A program made the translations under genes and the position numbers. Positions 14,965-16,599 of a stretch of DNA of 16,599 nt are shown here, piece by piece. The stretch is from assembly GCA_964459805.1 (NCBI GenBank), contig CAYWOD010000063.1:1-16599 (forward strand), given 5' to 3'. Position 1 is the first letter of the stretch. Each line of letters starts with the position of its first letter. This stretch comes from DAOVRL01 sp964459805. GTDB lineage: Bacteria; Planctomycetota; Phycisphaerae; Sedimentisphaerales; Anaerobacaceae. The notes beneath the pieces were generated by a model that saw only the letters and a program-made list of their open reading frames with translations, made no database searches and had not been told where the DNA came from.

Positions 14965-15312
14965 CTAACTCGGCTTGCCGAGCAGTAACTGATGCACAAA
15001 CGCGCCTGCAAGCCAGACCGCAAAACTCGCACAAAGGACAATCCACAACGGCAGATGCCTTCGAAAACATATAAAAGCCACAAGGAAAAACAAAATGCTC
15101 GGGACAATACCGAACAAAGCCCCTTTCGTGTAGTCGGTCAATACCTCGACGTTGCCCGGACTATCCATATACACCCAGACAAGCACGATAAGGCCGGTCA
15201 GCGGCATCACCGCAATCAGACCGGCAAGCGCGGGCAGCTTCTGCTTGGTAACTATCCAGCTACACAGCGTTATTACGCAAAGACTAATGATAACCTTGAT
15301 GACTAATCGCAT
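14965..15312 (-). CDS. GlpM/DUF3147-like small membrane protein
   Basis: A 115-residue inner-membrane protein with four predicted helices at about 4-22, 27-48, 63-82 and 88-110. Alignment from memory with E. coli GlpM is good: similar length, an AGLxxxxP segment after helix one (here AGLIAVMP, 30-37), a central polar loop, then a GIVPSILFFL stretch. Function is not established for this family; in E. coli glpM disruption has been linked to membrane and autolysis effects, which need not apply here. The ATG at 15312 has no convincing Shine-Dalgarno. It lies 29 bp before sulfatase E and 87 bp after DUF4870, with two hairpins in the latter gap. Confidence 0.75.
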   Translation of the reverse strand: MRLVIKVIISLCVITLCSWIVTKQKLPALAGLIAVMPLTGLIVLVWVYMDSPGNVEVLTDYTKGALFGIVPSILFFLVAFICFRRHLPLWIVLCASFAVWLAGAFVHQLLLGKPS

Positions 15313-15345
15313 AACGGCATTGAGTATGGCGTTTCTATGTGAGCC

Positions 15346-15364
15346 GCACGCCGTAAAGGCATGC
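15346..15364. repeat. Hairpin before the GlpM-like gene
   Basis: GCACGCC (15346-15352) and GGCATGC (15358-15364) form a 7-bp stem, with one G-U pair in the minus-strand RNA, around the 5-nt loop GTAAA. It lies in the 87-bp gap after the DUF4870 gene and could be a 3'-end stabiliser or part of the GlpM-like leader. Confidence 0.4.
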
Positions 15365-15369
15365 TCACG

Positions 15370-15395
15370 AAAACTCCCCGGCTCCTGCGGCCGAG
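15370..15395 (-). terminator. Weak terminator-like hairpin after DUF4870 gene
   Basis: In the minus-strand RNA, CUCGGC (15390-15395) pairs with GCCGGG (15377-15382), including one U-G pair, and is followed by GAG and then UUUU (15370-15373). It begins only 4 nt after the DUF4870 stop. The short U-run makes it a leaky terminator at best. Confidence 0.35.
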
Positions 15396-15399
15396 AATC

Positions 15400-15831
15400 C
15401 TATTTCACGAACTCGATGCTCAACGGATAACTATAGTCCCGACCATTGTTGGCCCTGATGGCGGCAATAAGCGTAAAGACCACATCCAAAACAGCAACAA
15501 CCGGCAGCAGGAAAATGCCAATGACCGTCACACAAAGACCCGCCGCATATATCAGCATCGAAAGCTGAAAGTTGAACGCCCGCTTGCCGTGCGCATCGAT
15601 GTACGGATGGTCGTCCTTCTTGATCTGCCAGATAATCAACGTGCCGATCACCCCGCCTACGACCGGCGCTATCCAGCACACCATCCAGGCCAACCCGGCC
15701 AGATGACAGAACATGGCCCACTGACGGGTCTCCCTGCTGACTTCTTCAGCTTGACCTTCCGCGGGCGATGCGGTTGACTTAACGCTGGTGTATTCTTCCG
15801 CCTCTTCCGGGGGTTTCTCCTTCTCTGCCAT
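15400..15831 (-). CDS. DUF4870 small membrane protein
   Basis: A 143-residue inner-membrane protein with an acidic, probably disordered N-terminus (1-34) followed by the DUF4870 core: RQWAMFCHLAGLAWMVCWI (36-54), a second hydrophobic stretch to about 70, the family signature KKDDHPYIDAHGKRAFNFQL (71-90), and two more membrane segments at about 91-127. The family is widespread and of unknown function; some members are called Tic20-like. The start is the ATG at 15831, with AAAGGC upstream; the frame continues 19 codons further but family length favours this ATG. A good promoter stands at 15879-15907. The GlpM-like gene and sulfatase E lie downstream and could be read from it. Confidence 0.85.
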   Translation of the reverse strand: MAEKEKPPEEAEEYTSVKSTASPAEGQAEEVSRETRQWAMFCHLAGLAWMVCWIAPVVGGVIGTLIIWQIKKDDHPYIDAHGKRAFNFQLSMLIYAAGLCVTVIGIFLLPVVAVLDVVFTLIAAIRANNGRDYSYPLSIEFVK

Positions 15832-15878
15832 TGTCAAATGCCTTTCAATAAAGTTTTCTTTGACCTGACACCAATTCC

Positions 15879-15907
15879 CTTTTAGCAAAGGCCGGACGAG
15901 CCGTCAA
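15879..15907 (-). promoter_or_regulatory. Promoter of the DUF4870 gene
   Basis: On the minus strand TTGACG (15902-15907, 5 of 6) is followed by 17 nt and TAAAAG (15879-15884, 4 of 6). The predicted start near 15872 gives a leader of about 41 nt. It lies in the 174-bp gap after the DUF4282 gene and could serve the GlpM-like gene and sulfatases downstream. Confidence 0.5.
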
Positions 15908-16005
15908 GCGCAAAAGCCCTACGCTGCGGCTCGATTGTGCCCGCCAAGGCCTTCCTAAACCGCACACGAAACTTGCGGTATCCACAGCGAAAGAACGCCC
16001 AGGTG

Positions 16006-16326
16006 TTACTGCGATGCCGATGCGGCGGCCCTATTCTCGCCCTGCTCGACAAGCCGAGTGGTGTTCTCGGCGATCCGGAACAGTACGATAATTACCTCCA
16101 GCCAGATGCGGGCGCCAAGGACATACAGAATAAACGCTATGGGCGCAACAATAATAGCCAAGAACGCACCCGGGCCTCCTTTGGCTATGCCGCCAATAAG
16201 CAACGCCAAAGCCCCTATTGCCGAGAGGATGATGAGTATGACAAAGAGAACCTTTATCACACGCGTCGTGACGAACTCGCTGAAAGACAGATCAAACAAA
16301 CCACCAAAAAATCCTTTCTGTGCCAT
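16006..16326 (-). CDS. DUF4282 small membrane protein
   Basis: A 106-residue protein with two membrane helices (about 23-47 and 53-75). The family signature is visible at both ends: FFGGLFDLSFSEFVTTRVIK (6-25) and LEVIIVLFRIAENTTRLVE (76-94). The DUF4282 family is of unknown function and occurs in many bacteria. The ATG at 16326 has a good Shine-Dalgarno, AAAGGAG, ending 6 bases upstream. It lies 39 bp after a 63-residue hypothetical gene and 174 bp before the DUF4870 gene. With DUF4870 and the GlpM-like protein it makes a run of small membrane proteins. Confidence 0.82.
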   Translation of the reverse strand: MAQKGFFGGLFDLSFSEFVTTRVIKVLFVILIILSAIGALALLIGGIAKGGPGAFLAIIVAPIAFILYVLGARIWLEVIIVLFRIAENTTRLVEQGENRAAASASQ

Positions 16327-16366
16327 GACAAGCTCCTTTCAATATGCTTAAGTCGCTGTGACAGAA

Positions 16367-16558
16367 TCATTTATTTCTGCGAGGTCCGGCGCCGCTGACA
16401 TCAATCTCTTCTATGCCAAGCCCGACGGCCGGAGAATCCGGCGCAAACTTCACCAAGCCCCTATCGAACGCAACGAGCCGTGGGTCCACAAACAGATTTC
16501 CGTTCTGCGGCTCAAGGGCATGCGCAGCCGCCCGGCTGTAGTCATGTCGAGTAGACAT
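16367..16558 (-). CDS. Hypothetical 63-residue protein
   Basis: A short frame starting MSTRHDYSRAAAHALEPQNG and ending GAGPRRNK, with no recognised domain, signal peptide or membrane helix. Support comes from the start: GAGGAG (16567-16572) stands eight bases before the ATG, and the frame runs in the same direction as the genes after it, 39 bp before DUF4282. It could be a real small protein or the shortened remnant of a longer gene. The family is not recognised. Confidence 0.5.
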   Translation of the reverse strand: MSTRHDYSRAAAHALEPQNGNLFVDPRLVAFDRGLVKFAPDSPAVGLGIEEIDVSGAGPRRNK

Positions 16559-16566
16559 AATATGGT

Positions 16567-16572
16567 CTCCTC
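16567..16572 (-). promoter_or_regulatory. Ribosome binding site of the 63-residue gene
   Basis: GAGGAG on the minus strand, eight bases before the ATG at 16558. It is the main reason to treat that short frame as a gene. Confidence 0.55.
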
Positions 16573-16599
16573 ATTTAGGTTTAGTTTGTATTCCCTGTT

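Overview
The window looks like chromosomal DNA from a bacterium of the Planctomycetota, most likely a Phycisphaerae or Sedimentisphaerales-type member. That is an inference from content: a block of exported sulfatases with Tat-type RRxF leaders and MPGC-like cysteines, a DUF1844 gene, and several small DUF4870/DUF4282/GlpM-like membrane proteins. No rRNA, tRNA, CRISPR array or insertion sequence was seen, and no stretch of 300 bases or more lacks a gene.

Layout. (1) 1-214, minus: the N-terminal end of gltX (glutamyl-tRNA synthetase), with a clear promoter at 259-287. (2) 493-4384, plus: a HepT-type toxin gene, glnS (glutaminyl-tRNA synthetase), then darT and darG, a DNA ADP-ribosylation toxin-antitoxin pair that begins 14 bp after glnS. 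Two toxin-antitoxin-type loci thus bracket an aminoacyl-tRNA synthetase gene. The HepT gene has no complete MntA antitoxin beside it, only a possible C-terminal scrap. (3) 4476-6247, minus: smpB, a DUF1844 gene and trpC, transcribed in that order. The smpB promoter sits so close to the start codon that a leaderless mRNA is predicted. (4) 6377-14935, minus: five formylglycine-type sulfatases, with a small eight-cysteine protein between the second and third transcribed. In transcription order they are sulfatase E (13553-14935), D (12051-13376), the Cys protein (11510-12001), C (9667-11391), B (7810-9513) and A (6377-7813). A and E resemble each other, B and C are clear paralogues, and D is divergent, with Gln in place of an active-site His. 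(5) 14965-16558, minus: a 63-residue hypothetical, a DUF4282 protein, a DUF4870 protein with its own promoter, and a GlpM/DUF3147-like membrane protein whose stop lies 29 bp before sulfatase E.

Function. The sulfatases are probably exported and together desulfate one or more sulfated polysaccharides or glycosaminoglycan-like substrates. No sulfatase-maturating enzyme is in the window, so activation must come from elsewhere. The plus-strand block combines translation (GlnRS) with selfish or defence functions (HepT, DarTG). The minus-strand smpB block is housekeeping.

The points most worth following up are the DarTG pair, the orphan HepT, a 10-residue tandem duplication with a palindrome inside GlnRS, the predicted leaderless smpB, the His-to-Gln sulfatase, the Cys-rich protein embedded among the sulfatases, and a nested inverted repeat between sulfatases C and B.
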